64,000 nucleotides of DNA from Arthrobacter sp. B3I9. GTDB lineage: Bacteria; Actinomycetota; Actinomycetes; Actinomycetales; Micrococcaceae. Position numbers and translations under genes: made by a program. Shown here one piece after another: positions 10,162 through 17,719 of this stretch; the stretch's first letter is position 1, and every line of letters begins with the position of its first letter. The notes beneath the pieces are model-generated. The model searched no databases and had not been told where the DNA came from. It saw only the letters and a list, made by a program, of their open reading frames with translations. The stretch is from NCBI RefSeq assembly GCF_030816935.1, contig NZ_JAUSYO010000001.1, forward strand, positions 3,534,001 through 3,598,000, written 5' to 3'.

Positions 10162-10926
10162 CTAATCCAAGTAGATCGATTCGTGCGAGGACTCGAAGAT
10201 TCCCGGCCTCTTACGCCACACGGCCCTGACTTGGAATGAGTGCAACAAATCGACCAGGTCGTCTGAGGGGCGCGATGGCAACAGCAGAGCCAGAGCCTCG
10301 CACTCATCGATAAACCTCGAGTAGTCCAGTATCTGGCCCAAGCCCAGTCTCACGTCGGGTCTAGTCGAGGAAGCCTTGGCTTCATAGAGGGTGAGCGTCT
10401 CCTCGTCGTAAAGATCGGTAAGCAGGCGCTCACTAGAGCCTCGCGGAAAGATCTCCCACCTGGTGAAGGTTCGGCCCTTTGCTCTCTGAAGCTCAGTAAA
10501 TTCATCAATCAGACTTTGTTCGACCTTCGTCGCAACGAGTGCATCGACGGCAACACGCCGGAACTCCGAGATCAAGCTGATCTCTAGCGGTATCTGTCTG
10601 GCTCGTGAGACGTCTGTACTTGGAGTTGGGTCGCCATGTTGGTCGTTCTTCGGGATCAGGTCGAAACCGAGCCTTTTCAGAGCTAGTCGGGACTGTGCTC
10701 CACCGTTGAATGTTGAGGTCGACAGCGGCCCTCGTCGCGGAAACTGAATACCGTATGCAAAAGACAATAGGGGCTTCGAGTCGTAGGTAACACCGTCCAC
10801 TACTGCCACGTATTTCGCTGATTCCGTGTAGCCGTACCGGTCCAGAAAAACGCGCTGCCCAAGTCGATGAACCTCCGCCGCTGCTTGGCGAACCGCATCC
10901 GCACTAGTTAATTCGCTAAGTGTCAT
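10162..10926 (-). CDS. McrA-like restriction protein: ScoMcrA-type head plus PD-(D/E)XK-like domain
   Basis: 254 residues. Residues about 10-92 (VHRLGQRVFLDRYGY, YDSKPLLSFAYG, LKRLGF) match the pattern of the N-terminal head domain of ScoMcrA-type modification-dependent endonucleases. The C-terminal half carries D171 or D174, then E182-A-K184 in LTLYEAKASS and Q198 in GLGQILDYSRF, the arrangement of a PD-(D/E)XK nuclease core with its QxxxY-like follow-up. No HNH or SRA/SBD domain is present, so the protein is much shorter than ScoMcrA. Likely role: cleavage of modified (methylated or phosphorothioated) foreign DNA; the modification recognised is unknown. It is followed 86 bases downstream by the DUF3427 gene on the same strand. 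Base composition is lower in GC than the window average. Confidence 0.6.
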   Translation of the reverse strand: MTLSELTSADAVRQAAAEVHRLGQRVFLDRYGYTESAKYVAVVDGVTYDSKPLLSFAYGIQFPRRGPLSTSTFNGGAQSRLALKRLGFDLIPKNDQHGDPTPSTDVSRARQIPLEISLISEFRRVAVDALVATKVEQSLIDEFTELQRAKGRTFTRWEIFPRGSSERLLTDLYDEETLTLYEAKASSTRPDVRLGLGQILDYSRFIDECEALALLLPSRPSDDLVDLLHSFQVRAVWRKRPGIFESSHESIYLD

Positions 10927-11186
10927 GCTTCATTCTGCATTCAAACGACTCCTGGATGGGGAAGGCCGGAAATCGTGCCGTGGTCCTGTCAGCGGCCGGA
11001 GGACCGGATCATGGCCATCACAACCTATCCGTGAGGAGCAAGCCTTTTACCGGTAGGCCATCACGAGCTGCAACCAACGCAAGCTACGCTTCCCCTCGCT
11101 CGAGCACTACAACGCTGAACGAATCTAATCCGGCATAAGAACCACTCCACTCGCCCGATTGTCACCACCCTAATGGCGCAAAACCC

Positions 11187-12266
11187 CTAGGACTTCGCAA
11201 AAGTAAAACGGCGCTTGAGTGCCGCACCCCGCGTGTAGGGCCACCGCTTCTCAAACTGCAGCCGACCAACCACAATGTCTGGACCAATCCCCAATTCACT
11301 TGCGAATTTCGTTACATCATCATCGGATTGAAGGGTGCTTAAGCGATCTTCAAAACGGCGAGGGATCAATAGCTGGGACGCAAAGGCATCGGCTTCGGAC
11401 TCCGCACCGCTATGAGGTCCTTGGTCATTGATGAAAACGTCCTTCTTGGAATGCAGCAGCAAATGTCCAATCTCGTGGAAAAATGTAAACCAAAAAATGT
11501 CACTCCACCGATGTCGCAGCGAGAGCTGAATCAGCACTTTATCCGGTTGGACCCACCGCGTAGCACCGACGATTCGAGCTCCAGAAATCTCAGGCTCGAA
11601 AACAACAGCAATTCCGATATCCTCGCAAGCAGACTTCAATCGAGGTACCCACTCGTTGGGATTGGATAAGCGCGTGAGACTTCGTAGGTCCTCTAGGGAA
11701 CTCAGTAACTTCGCTTTATCGAAGGGGCTGCAACTGATCTTCATTGCTTCGACCTCACCGATCCGAAGCCAAGCTGCGACAGCCGTTGGATCACTTGAGA
11801 AGGCCTTGGATCGTCGATATGCGGTCGGACGTTCCCACAAAGCCTCCCATGAGGCTTTGTCTGCGACACCGAAGAAGTTGCATACTTCTCGAAGAGTATC
11901 GATCGAGTAGCTCGCCGATTGAATCCGCTTCCTCTTAGCGAGTTCTGCAAGCGGCAGCGTCTTCAGCCAGTCCAGGTCTAACTTAAGCTTCTCTGCCTCT
12001 TTAGTACGCGACCGATCCAGTTGATATGTGCTCTCAAGATTTGTCCACATCGACGCAGGGACGCCTGTTGCCCGCTCAAGCAATATCGTCGTCTCAGGGC
12101 TTATCGATGCCGTCCCTTTGACAATCTGATTGATGTGCTTAGCGGAAAGCCCTGTCCGGATCGCGAGGTCGCTTTGGGTCATCGCTCGTTCGTCGAGCAC
12201 CTCCAATAGCGTCGAACCAGGCGGCAGTATGCGCTCAGGAGCGTAAGGATATGCCGTCGCCGTCAT
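11187..12266 (-). CDS. higA: HigA-type antitoxin fused to ImmA/IrrE metalloprotease
   Basis: 359 residues. The N-terminus (about 18-75) is a HigA-type HTH with MTQSDLAIRTGLSAKHINQI. Residues 264-268 HEIGH with downstream glutamates E289/E291 in AESEADAFA form the zinc site of an ImmA/IrrE (COG2856) peptidase. The whole architecture is a known HigA-peptidase fusion. It would bind HigB and the promoter, and the peptidase could cleave a repressor or act as a sensor. The gene overlaps the upstream toxin by 4 bases (ATGA), so the two are translationally coupled, toxin first as in other HigBA loci. The region from 10.1 to 12.6 kb is poorer in GC than flanking DNA, a sign of transfer. Confidence 0.85.
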   Translation of the reverse strand: MTATAYPYAPERILPPGSTLLEVLDERAMTQSDLAIRTGLSAKHINQIVKGTASISPETTILLERATGVPASMWTNLESTYQLDRSRTKEAEKLKLDLDWLKTLPLAELAKRKRIQSASYSIDTLREVCNFFGVADKASWEALWERPTAYRRSKAFSSDPTAVAAWLRIGEVEAMKISCSPFDKAKLLSSLEDLRSLTRLSNPNEWVPRLKSACEDIGIAVVFEPEISGARIVGATRWVQPDKVLIQLSLRHRWSDIFWFTFFHEIGHLLLHSKKDVFINDQGPHSGAESEADAFASQLLIPRRFEDRLSTLQSDDDVTKFASELGIGPDIVVGRLQFEKRWPYTRGAALKRRFTFAKS

Positions 12267-12610
12267 GGCTGGCTCCTCCCTGATAGTCGCTGGTAGTCAC
12301 TTACTGTGATGCTTTCGATCGATTGCCACGCTCGGCCGACCAAGACTTCTCCGCGTTGGCCGATGTCCGTTGGATGAAAAGTAAGTTGGCAGTGCGGTGA
12401 AACATCGATTGCGAAGTACCCGCGAAGCGGTGAGTTCAGCTCCCGGCACCTGCCCGGCATCACTTTCATTTCCGCAAGTGTCGACGCACCCATCAGCTGT
12501 TGAAGGCGGAGATCAATACGGCCCGCGCCGTCTGCGCCAAACTCGCGGACCCTATTTTGCTCGTTGCCTAACAGCATGGCGAGCCCCTCGGTCCTGAAGA
12601 AGACGTCCAT
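12263..12610 (-). CDS. higB: HigB/RelE-superfamily toxin
   Basis: 115 residues. The stretch ending LAEMKVMPGRCRELNSPLRG, the strand FAIDVSPHCQLTFHP, and the final ITVSDYQRL match the HigB (plasmid maintenance killer) pattern, a ribosome-dependent mRNA interferase of the RelE fold. It is encoded first and overlaps the HigA-ImmA gene by ATGA. It is transcribed away from the Ubl operon across a 175-base gap (12611-12785), so the two units share one divergent promoter region. In defence islands such modules often act as abortive-infection systems or island stabilisers; that role is inferred here. Confidence 0.8.
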   Translation of the reverse strand: MDVFFRTEGLAMLLGNEQNRVREFGADGAGRIDLRLQQLMGASTLAEMKVMPGRCRELNSPLRGYFAIDVSPHCQLTFHPTDIGQRGEVLVGRAWQSIESITVSDYQRLSGRSQP

Positions 12611-12717
12611 GTACCCGCCTGATCGATCCTATTGCCTACCACTCCTGAGCATACCGCCTACGCCCCGTTTCGCGTGAACCGAAACAAGGCCAGTTTCTGC
12701 CGGCGTTTAATTAACCC

Positions 12718-12762
12718 TTTTGGTACATGCTACTGTTGCAATAGAACGGACCAAAACGGTCC
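12718..12762. promoter_or_regulatory. Divergent control region with inverted repeats upstream of Ubl operon
   Basis: Between higB and the Ubl gene lies an AT-rich patch (TTTAATTAACC near 12706-12716) and two inverted-repeat possibilities. One is TTTTGGT (12718-12724) with ACCAAAA (12750-12756). The other is GGACC (12748-12752) with GGTCC (12758-12762). They share bases and so could be alternative hairpins in the leader, or operator half-sites for HigA or another HTH protein. No convincing -35/-10 pair was found. Confidence 0.35.
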
Positions 12763-12785
12763 ATCACAACCAGGAGGTAGTCACC

Positions 12786-13028
12786 ATGACGGCAGAGAAG
12801 AAGCCCGCCAACATCACGTTTACGATCGACGGGCGGTCATTTACCGTGGGCGATAAGCACCAGCCCGCCAGCGCACTGCTGGGCCTGGCAGGATTGCCAG
12901 CACTGGGATACGACCTCGCCGAGGTGAGGGGACACGGTGACGTTCATACGTTCAAGGACGACCAGCAAGTTGTGATCAAGACAGGGGATGAGTTCGTCAC
13001 CGTCCGGCAGAGTGCGCAGGTCGCCTAA
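12786..13028 (+). CDS. Single-domain ubiquitin-like protein (multiubiquitin family)
   Basis: 80 residues, a compact beta-grasp pattern: ITFTIDGRSFTVGDK, a helical segment with SALLGLAGLPALGYDLAEVR, then DDQQVVIKTGDEFVTVR. This matches the bacterial multiubiquitin family (PF14452-type), which usually has tandem copies; here there is one. The tail ends SAQVA and has no di-glycine, so if it is conjugated, either it is processed differently or the chemistry is non-canonical. ATG 12786 has an excellent RBS, AGGAGGT at 12772-12778, suggesting abundant synthesis, as expected for a modifier. The stop codon is followed at once by the E2-like gene, so the operon is tightly coupled. Predicted role: the protein modifier of a Bil-like antiviral conjugation system. 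Confidence 0.75.
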   Translation: MTAEKKPANITFTIDGRSFTVGDKHQPASALLGLAGLPALGYDLAEVRGHGDVHTFKDDQQVVIKTGDEFVTVRQSAQVA

Positions 13029-13391
13029 GTGTCGGGCGCGGGACAGACCAACGGACTCGACGGCCTTATCTTGGGGCTGGAAGTTCTTGGCGCGAAGCCG
13101 ACTGTCGAAGGCAACGTACTTAGCTTCACAGTGAAGGCAACTTCCGGATCTTTCGCCGGCGTCGAAGTTCGAAGCGGAATCGACTTGGAGGAAACGGGAA
13201 GCTGGCCACTCATCCCTCCCCACTGGGTGCACTTCCCAGACTCTGTAGAGTTCCAAACCACCAATGCTCAGCCGTCGAGCAAGGAGGGGTGGCTCAAGCA
13301 CTCGCGCAACATTGTCAGTTGGGGAGATGCACGTGACCCTGCCCAGTCTTGGCTGTCACATGTTCGCGCTGTCCTTACGGATGCCAGATGA
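13029..13391 (+). CDS. E2-like (prokaryotic E2 family E-type) protein without cysteine
   Basis: 120 residues starting at GTG 13029, directly after the Ubl stop; GCAGG lies upstream. The pattern PLIPPHWVHFPDSVEF, then EGWLKHSRNIVSWGD, then SWLSHVRAVL fits E2/UBC-superfamily proteins found beside multiubiquitin genes. I read the whole frame codon by codon and there is no cysteine at all, so a classical E2 thioester is impossible. Conserved-looking histidines (H63, H66, H88) could matter. It may be a scaffold or use other chemistry, or the E1 could transfer the modifier directly. The gene overlaps the JAB-E1 gene by 4 bases (ATGA). E2 assignment rests on the pattern and the neighbourhood, not on a search. 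Confidence 0.6.
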   Translation: MSGAGQTNGLDGLILGLEVLGAKPTVEGNVLSFTVKATSGSFAGVEVRSGIDLEETGSWPLIPPHWVHFPDSVEFQTTNAQPSSKEGWLKHSRNIVSWGDARDPAQSWLSHVRAVLTDAR

Positions 13392-14758
13392 CTGCAAGAT
13401 TTTCCGTCGCCATGACGAACGTGACTAGCAGCAAACTCACTGATCACTTGCTCCGTATGGACGGCCAAGAAGACATCTGTCTTGCCCTTTATGCTCCCTC
13501 CACCGGCAGCCTGCGACGCACGGCCATCGTTAACGAAGTACTGCTTCCTCAGTCGGGGGAGCGCTCCGTACATGGCAACGCCTCCTTCAGCGGGAGCTAT
13601 GTGTTGCGTGCCTGCCAGAAGGCCGCCAGGACTGGACAGGGGGTAATGATTATCCACTCCCATCCGAAAGGCCGCGGCTGGCAAGGAATGAGCTCGCAAG
13701 ATGCTGACGCAGAGGAATCGTACTCCCGGTTAGCCTTACAGCTAACCGGGGAGCCACTCGTCGGCATGACCTTGGCGGGCGAGGGCACGTGGTCCGCCCG
13801 CACGTGGACGGCGTCGGAGTCTACCCAAGCCGACTACGTCCGCGTTGTCGGGCCCTCTCTCAACGTGTACTGGAACAACAAACAACGCCCGATACCCTCA
13901 AGCAATGACCGACAAATGCGCACAATCTCAGCCTGGGGAGACAAAACACAGGCTGACATCGCCCGTCTGCGCCTGCTCGTAATCGGTGTCGGGAGTGTAG
14001 GGCTGGACGTCGCGGTCCGGCTGGCCGCCGCAGGTGCACGTCATGTGGGTGTCATGGATTTTGACGTCGTCCAAGAACATAACCTGGATCGAATGATCGG
14101 CTCAACACAGTCTGACGCAGCGATCCGGCGGCTCAAAATAGAAGTCGCACACCGAGAAATGGCGAGGGCAGCCACCGCCTCCAGCCACGAGTTCCGAACC
14201 CATAACCAGGACGTAACGACGGTAGAAGGCCAAGCAACCGCCCTGGACTATGACATTGTCATCAGTTGCGTGGACCGACCCTATCCACGCGCAGTCCTGA
14301 ACCAGATGGCCTACTCAGACCTAATCCCCGTCATTGACGGCGGCATAGGAATTGACGTCTTCTCTGACGGCGCAATGCGCGGTGCCACTATTCGCACGCA
14401 CACCCTAACCGCCGGGAGGCCGTGCTTAGTCTGTTCCGCCCAAATCGATATGTCGGAAGTGACCCTGGACAAAGAGGGCCTACTTGATGATCCTTCCTAC
14501 ATAGCTGCAGCCGGACAGGCTCAGCGCGGAAACCAGAACGTCGCCCTGCTTTCCATCGGCGTCACGGCCGGGCTCCTAAGTCAATTGGTCAGTCTCGTTG
14601 CAAAGCCCGGAGGGCGTGGTGTCTCGGCGCCGCTGAGATACTCCTTAACGACGCAATCTCTTGAGCACCTTGATGTGAAATCGCGACCACATTGTCCATT
14701 TGAGGCGGAGACCGGTAGAGGGGATTTGCGCGTAGCACTGACCCGTCCGGATGCCTGA
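13388..14758 (+). CDS. JAB/JAMM deubiquitinase-E1 (ThiF) fusion
   Basis: 456 residues. The N-terminal domain has a JAMM zinc motif: an upstream glutamate (IVNEVLLP), HSHP (H90, H92) and S-S-Q-D ending at D105; the spacing from H92 is 12 residues, slightly longer than usual. The C-terminal domain is a ThiF/E1 adenylyltransferase with GVGSVGLDV (200-208), an acidic strand end MDFD, and a probable zinc pair C346-L-V-C349 with HC at about 435-436. This single chain thus combines the protease that matures or removes a ubiquitin-like protein with the enzyme that adenylates it. ATG 13388 overlaps the E2 stop; a TTG at 13349 would add a cysteine-rich segment but has no support. It completes a three-gene Ubl-E2-JAB/E1 operon. 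Confidence 0.85.
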   Translation: MTARFSVAMTNVTSSKLTDHLLRMDGQEDICLALYAPSTGSLRRTAIVNEVLLPQSGERSVHGNASFSGSYVLRACQKAARTGQGVMIIHSHPKGRGWQGMSSQDADAEESYSRLALQLTGEPLVGMTLAGEGTWSARTWTASESTQADYVRVVGPSLNVYWNNKQRPIPSSNDRQMRTISAWGDKTQADIARLRLLVIGVGSVGLDVAVRLAAAGARHVGVMDFDVVQEHNLDRMIGSTQSDAAIRRLKIEVAHREMARAATASSHEFRTHNQDVTTVEGQATALDYDIVISCVDRPYPRAVLNQMAYSDLIPVIDGGIGIDVFSDGAMRGATIRTHTLTAGRPCLVCSAQIDMSEVTLDKEGLLDDPSYIAAAGQAQRGNQNVALLSIGVTAGLLSQLVSLVAKPGGRGVSAPLRYSLTTQSLEHLDVKSRPHCPFEAETGRGDLRVALTRPDA

Positions 14759-14867
14759 GAACTCCAAAGTGTCGGACCGCTGCCTTAGTGTGGGCCGGAC
14801 CACGGTTAGTTACCGACCAATGGCGAGCGACTCGACCGCAGCAGGATCAGCAGAAAGGGATACCGGG

Positions 14868-16418
14868 ATGGACGCTGGGACAACGCAGACTGAGCCCGAG
14901 GCACGGCAGGAGCGGCGAGATCTGTACCGGTACGTGACCGCTGACAATGCCGAAGAGTACATCGCCATCATGCGCCTCTTTTCCTCCACTCTCCTTGCCG
15001 ACCTGTCGGCAGGCGAGGCGCAGGCGGCGCTCGAACGCTCCGGCGCCCTAATAAGTGTTGACGACCTCGAAAGCCGCTGCCGCCAGCTGGAGCAGTGGGG
15101 CAATCTGGTGCGGTCGGTTCGCGACGCGCGCGCCGCCACCGTGGCCGAATGGGTCCGCTCCCGCTCCCGGTATCAGGTGTCTAAGCTTGGCGGTCGCGTC
15201 GCGCGACAAGTTGACGAGGTGATCAGCGCCAGCGACGGTGCCCGCGAAGTGGCCCGCGAGCTCTTGGGCGTGACTGTGGAGACGCTCCAACGCATCACCG
15301 ACCGTCTCGACAGCCATAGATCGCTCGACACAGACGCACTCGCGGGCGACGTCACCACTGTGTTCCAGAACCAGCGCTTCTTCGCGGAGTCCGCCACGGA
15401 CTTCTACGCCTTCGTCCAGTCCCGCATCTCCCGCTACGACCTCGGTGGCCCCGAATATGCAGGCTTCAAGGAAATGTTGATGAGCTACGTCGACCTAATC
15501 ACCGCCGACGTCGCCCGCCATGCGCCCGCGATCGCCACTCTCCTCGAAGCGCTTGAGCCGCGGCTGCCCGCGCTGCTGGACGCCCTCGATTCGCTGCCGT
15601 CTTTGCCCGAATCCGATGGGACAGCCACCGAGCGCTCTCCCGGCCGAAATGCCGAGGACTGGGAAGAGCTCACCGCCTGGTACACCGGGCGTCGTGGTCG
15701 ATCCGGGCCTGCGCAATTGCGTGGGGCCGCTGACCAGGCTTTGGCGCAGCTCATCGCCAACGCCAAACGGATGCTGGCCGTGGCAGGGACCGGCGTCTCC
15801 CGACGCGCCGACCTGCTGCGCTTGGCTCGGTGGTTCGACACCGCCGACGCGGATGCGGCGCACCGCATCTTCAATGCCGCGTTCGGTGCGTACCCGTCCC
15901 GACACCTGCTGCGCGGTCCCGACGAGGATACCGGCCGGGACGGCGCCACCACATCGTGGTGGGACGCTGAACCGGTTGATGTGCCTTTGTCGCTGCGCGA
16001 GCGTGGTGACCGGGCCGCACGTGGGCGTACCGCCCGCGTTCTGGACCCCGGTCTGGAGCGCGAGCTGCTCCTCGCTCTGGCCCAGGAGGAGGCCGATCGG
16101 CTGGCGGCCGCCGCGGCCGAACTCACTGCGTCCGGAAACCTCGACGGCGCACGCCTGTCCCCCGCAGCTCGGAACCTGCTCTTAGACCGGTTCGGCGCTC
16201 TCCTGGCGGTGGAGCAGAACCTCGAAAACGCCGCAATCCACACAGACACGAGCCTCGGCCTGGCTCTGACCGCGATCCCGGCCAGGGGGCGCAGCACCGT
16301 GATTCACAGCGACGACGGAACCCTGACCGTGCATGACCTCCTCTTGCGGGTCCATCCCGCCGAGGTTCCCGTCACTCTCGACGATGATGAGGGCAAGATG
16401 ACAGGGACCGGGCCGTGA
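14868..16418 (+). CDS. jetA: Wadjet type II subunit JetA (DUF2397, kleisin)
   Basis: 516 residues matching the DUF2397/TIGR02677 family: YRYVTADNAEEYIAIMRLF near the start, then LADLSAGEAQAALERSG and RYQVSKLGGRVARQVDEVI. The family member is the kleisin (MksF-like) subunit of the SMC complex that recognises and destroys circular plasmid DNA. Start choice: ATG 14868 has GAAAGGGA 7 bases upstream and gives the usual short N-terminus; the frame is open from ATG 14751, but those 39 residues are not typical of the family. There are 109 bases between the JAB-E1 stop and this start. It overlaps jetB by 4 bases (GTGA). Confidence 0.9.
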   Translation: MDAGTTQTEPEARQERRDLYRYVTADNAEEYIAIMRLFSSTLLADLSAGEAQAALERSGALISVDDLESRCRQLEQWGNLVRSVRDARAATVAEWVRSRSRYQVSKLGGRVARQVDEVISASDGAREVARELLGVTVETLQRITDRLDSHRSLDTDALAGDVTTVFQNQRFFAESATDFYAFVQSRISRYDLGGPEYAGFKEMLMSYVDLITADVARHAPAIATLLEALEPRLPALLDALDSLPSLPESDGTATERSPGRNAEDWEELTAWYTGRRGRSGPAQLRGAADQALAQLIANAKRMLAVAGTGVSRRADLLRLARWFDTADADAAHRIFNAAFGAYPSRHLLRGPDEDTGRDGATTSWWDAEPVDVPLSLRERGDRAARGRTARVLDPGLERELLLALAQEEADRLAAAAAELTASGNLDGARLSPAARNLLLDRFGALLAVEQNLENAAIHTDTSLGLALTAIPARGRSTVIHSDDGTLTVHDLLLRVHPAEVPVTLDDDEGKMTGTGP

Positions 16419-17719
16419 GCGCGGCCGCCCGTCCGCCAGCGGGGAGCGCCGTGACGGCCTCGCACGCCGCTTCCGAGCGGCGAGAAGCGGCGCGCTTCTT
16501 GCTCATGCACCCGGTGATGACCACCGCGCAGTACCCCGAGGAAATGGCCCTGGTGCGCCGGAATGCAGGCGCACTGAAATCCACGTTCGCCACAACGCTC
16601 GGCTATACCTTGGTCATTGAGGCGAGCTTTGCCCGACTCGCCAAAGCTCCCCTGCCGGTGGATGCTCCCGTGCGTCCTGCGCGGCGCAGCAATGGCGGCG
16701 ACTTCACTCCCCGGGCCTACACCTACCTGGCCCTGGTCTGCGCCGGTCTGCTCTCACCGTCAGTCGGTGAGCAGATCTTGCTGTCCCAGCTCGTCGAACA
16801 ACTGCGCGCCGATGCCGCTAGCGTCGGTATCAGCATCGACGACGCCTTACCCGAACGGCGAGCCCTGGTTGCCGCCATCGGCCTTCTACTCGACTGGGGC
16901 GTGCTCGCCGAGACTGACGGGACCGTTGCCGGCTGGAGCGAGCGGCACGATGAGGCGCTCCTGACAATCAACCGGTCCCTGCTGCCGCAGCTGCTCGCCC
17001 GGCCGCTCTACACCGTTGAACAGCCGGACCAGCTGTGGGCACATGATCCGGACCTTCCAGCACAGCCGCGGCGCGACTTGCGGCGCCGTATCGTCGAGAA
17101 CCCCCTCGTGCGGCGCGAGAACCTCACCGAGAGTGAGCGTGACGCGCTGTCCCGCGAGCGAAATGACATCACTCTGGCCCTCGGAGACGCGTTCGGGCTC
17201 GAGCTGGAGGTCCGCGCCGAGGGCGCTCTCGCGTATGACACGGAGGAGGAGATGACCGACGTTGCCTTCCCCAGCAACGGCACCACCCGACAGGCCGCAC
17301 TGTTGCTTCTGGATGCGCTCGTAGACACGCTTCACCCGTCCGCCGGCGCCGAGGCCTTGGTCAGCGGCCGGCCCGTGCCGGGCGTTCTTGCCACGTGGGA
17401 CTTGGTCGCGGACAACCTTGAGCACCTCGCAGAGCAGAATGCGCGCAGCTGGCGCAGCGAGGTCATTAGCGATCTGGGCCGCCTGCGCGCCGAGGTCGTT
17501 CAAGTCCTCACCTCCGTCAGCTTGGCAACGGCCACCGTTGACGGGCTCGTGCTGCACCCAGCATCTGCTCGGTACCGGCCAGAACCTGTCCGATCTGCTG
17601 CCAAGCCTCGCGCCCTGCGCCGGCTCGAGGCGCCCCCCGGGCTGCCGGAGCTCACCGAGCCGCTCTTCCCCGCCCCTGCCGACTTTCCGACTCCGTTCAT
17701 GAGGACCTACCATGACTAA
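16415..17719 (+). CDS. jetB: Wadjet type II subunit JetB (DUF2398, KITE-like)
   Basis: 434 residues of the DUF2398/TIGR02678 type; recognisable are EMALVRRNAGALKSTFATTLG, FTPRAYTYLALVCAGLL and LLDWGVLAETDG. In Wadjet the protein is a winged-helix dimer (MksE/KITE-like) that bridges JetA and JetC. It starts at GTG 16415 inside the jetA stop (GTGA) and runs 8 bases into jetC, so it is translationally coupled on both sides. The length is normal for the family. Nothing in the reading frame looks damaged. Confidence 0.88.
   Translation: MSAAARPPAGSAVTASHAASERREAARFLLMHPVMTTAQYPEEMALVRRNAGALKSTFATTLGYTLVIEASFARLAKAPLPVDAPVRPARRSNGGDFTPRAYTYLALVCAGLLSPSVGEQILLSQLVEQLRADAASVGISIDDALPERRALVAAIGLLLDWGVLAETDGTVAGWSERHDEALLTINRSLLPQLLARPLYTVEQPDQLWAHDPDLPAQPRRDLRRRIVENPLVRRENLTESERDALSRERNDITLALGDAFGLELEVRAEGALAYDTEEEMTDVAFPSNGTTRQAALLLLDALVDTLHPSAGAEALVSGRPVPGVLATWDLVADNLEHLAEQNARSWRSEVISDLGRLRAEVVQVLTSVSLATATVDGLVLHPASARYRPEPVRSAAKPRALRRLEAPPGLPELTEPLFPAPADFPTPFMRTYHD

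Noticed and set aside
12720..12785. Longer start for the Ubl gene upstream of ATG 12786
   Set aside because: The optimal AGGAGGT lies just before ATG 12786, and the extra residues fall in the control region.
14751..14867. Upstream start for JetA overlapping the JAB-E1 stop
   Set aside because: Start at 14868 has a good RBS and a family-like N-terminus; the extra 39 residues do not look conserved.
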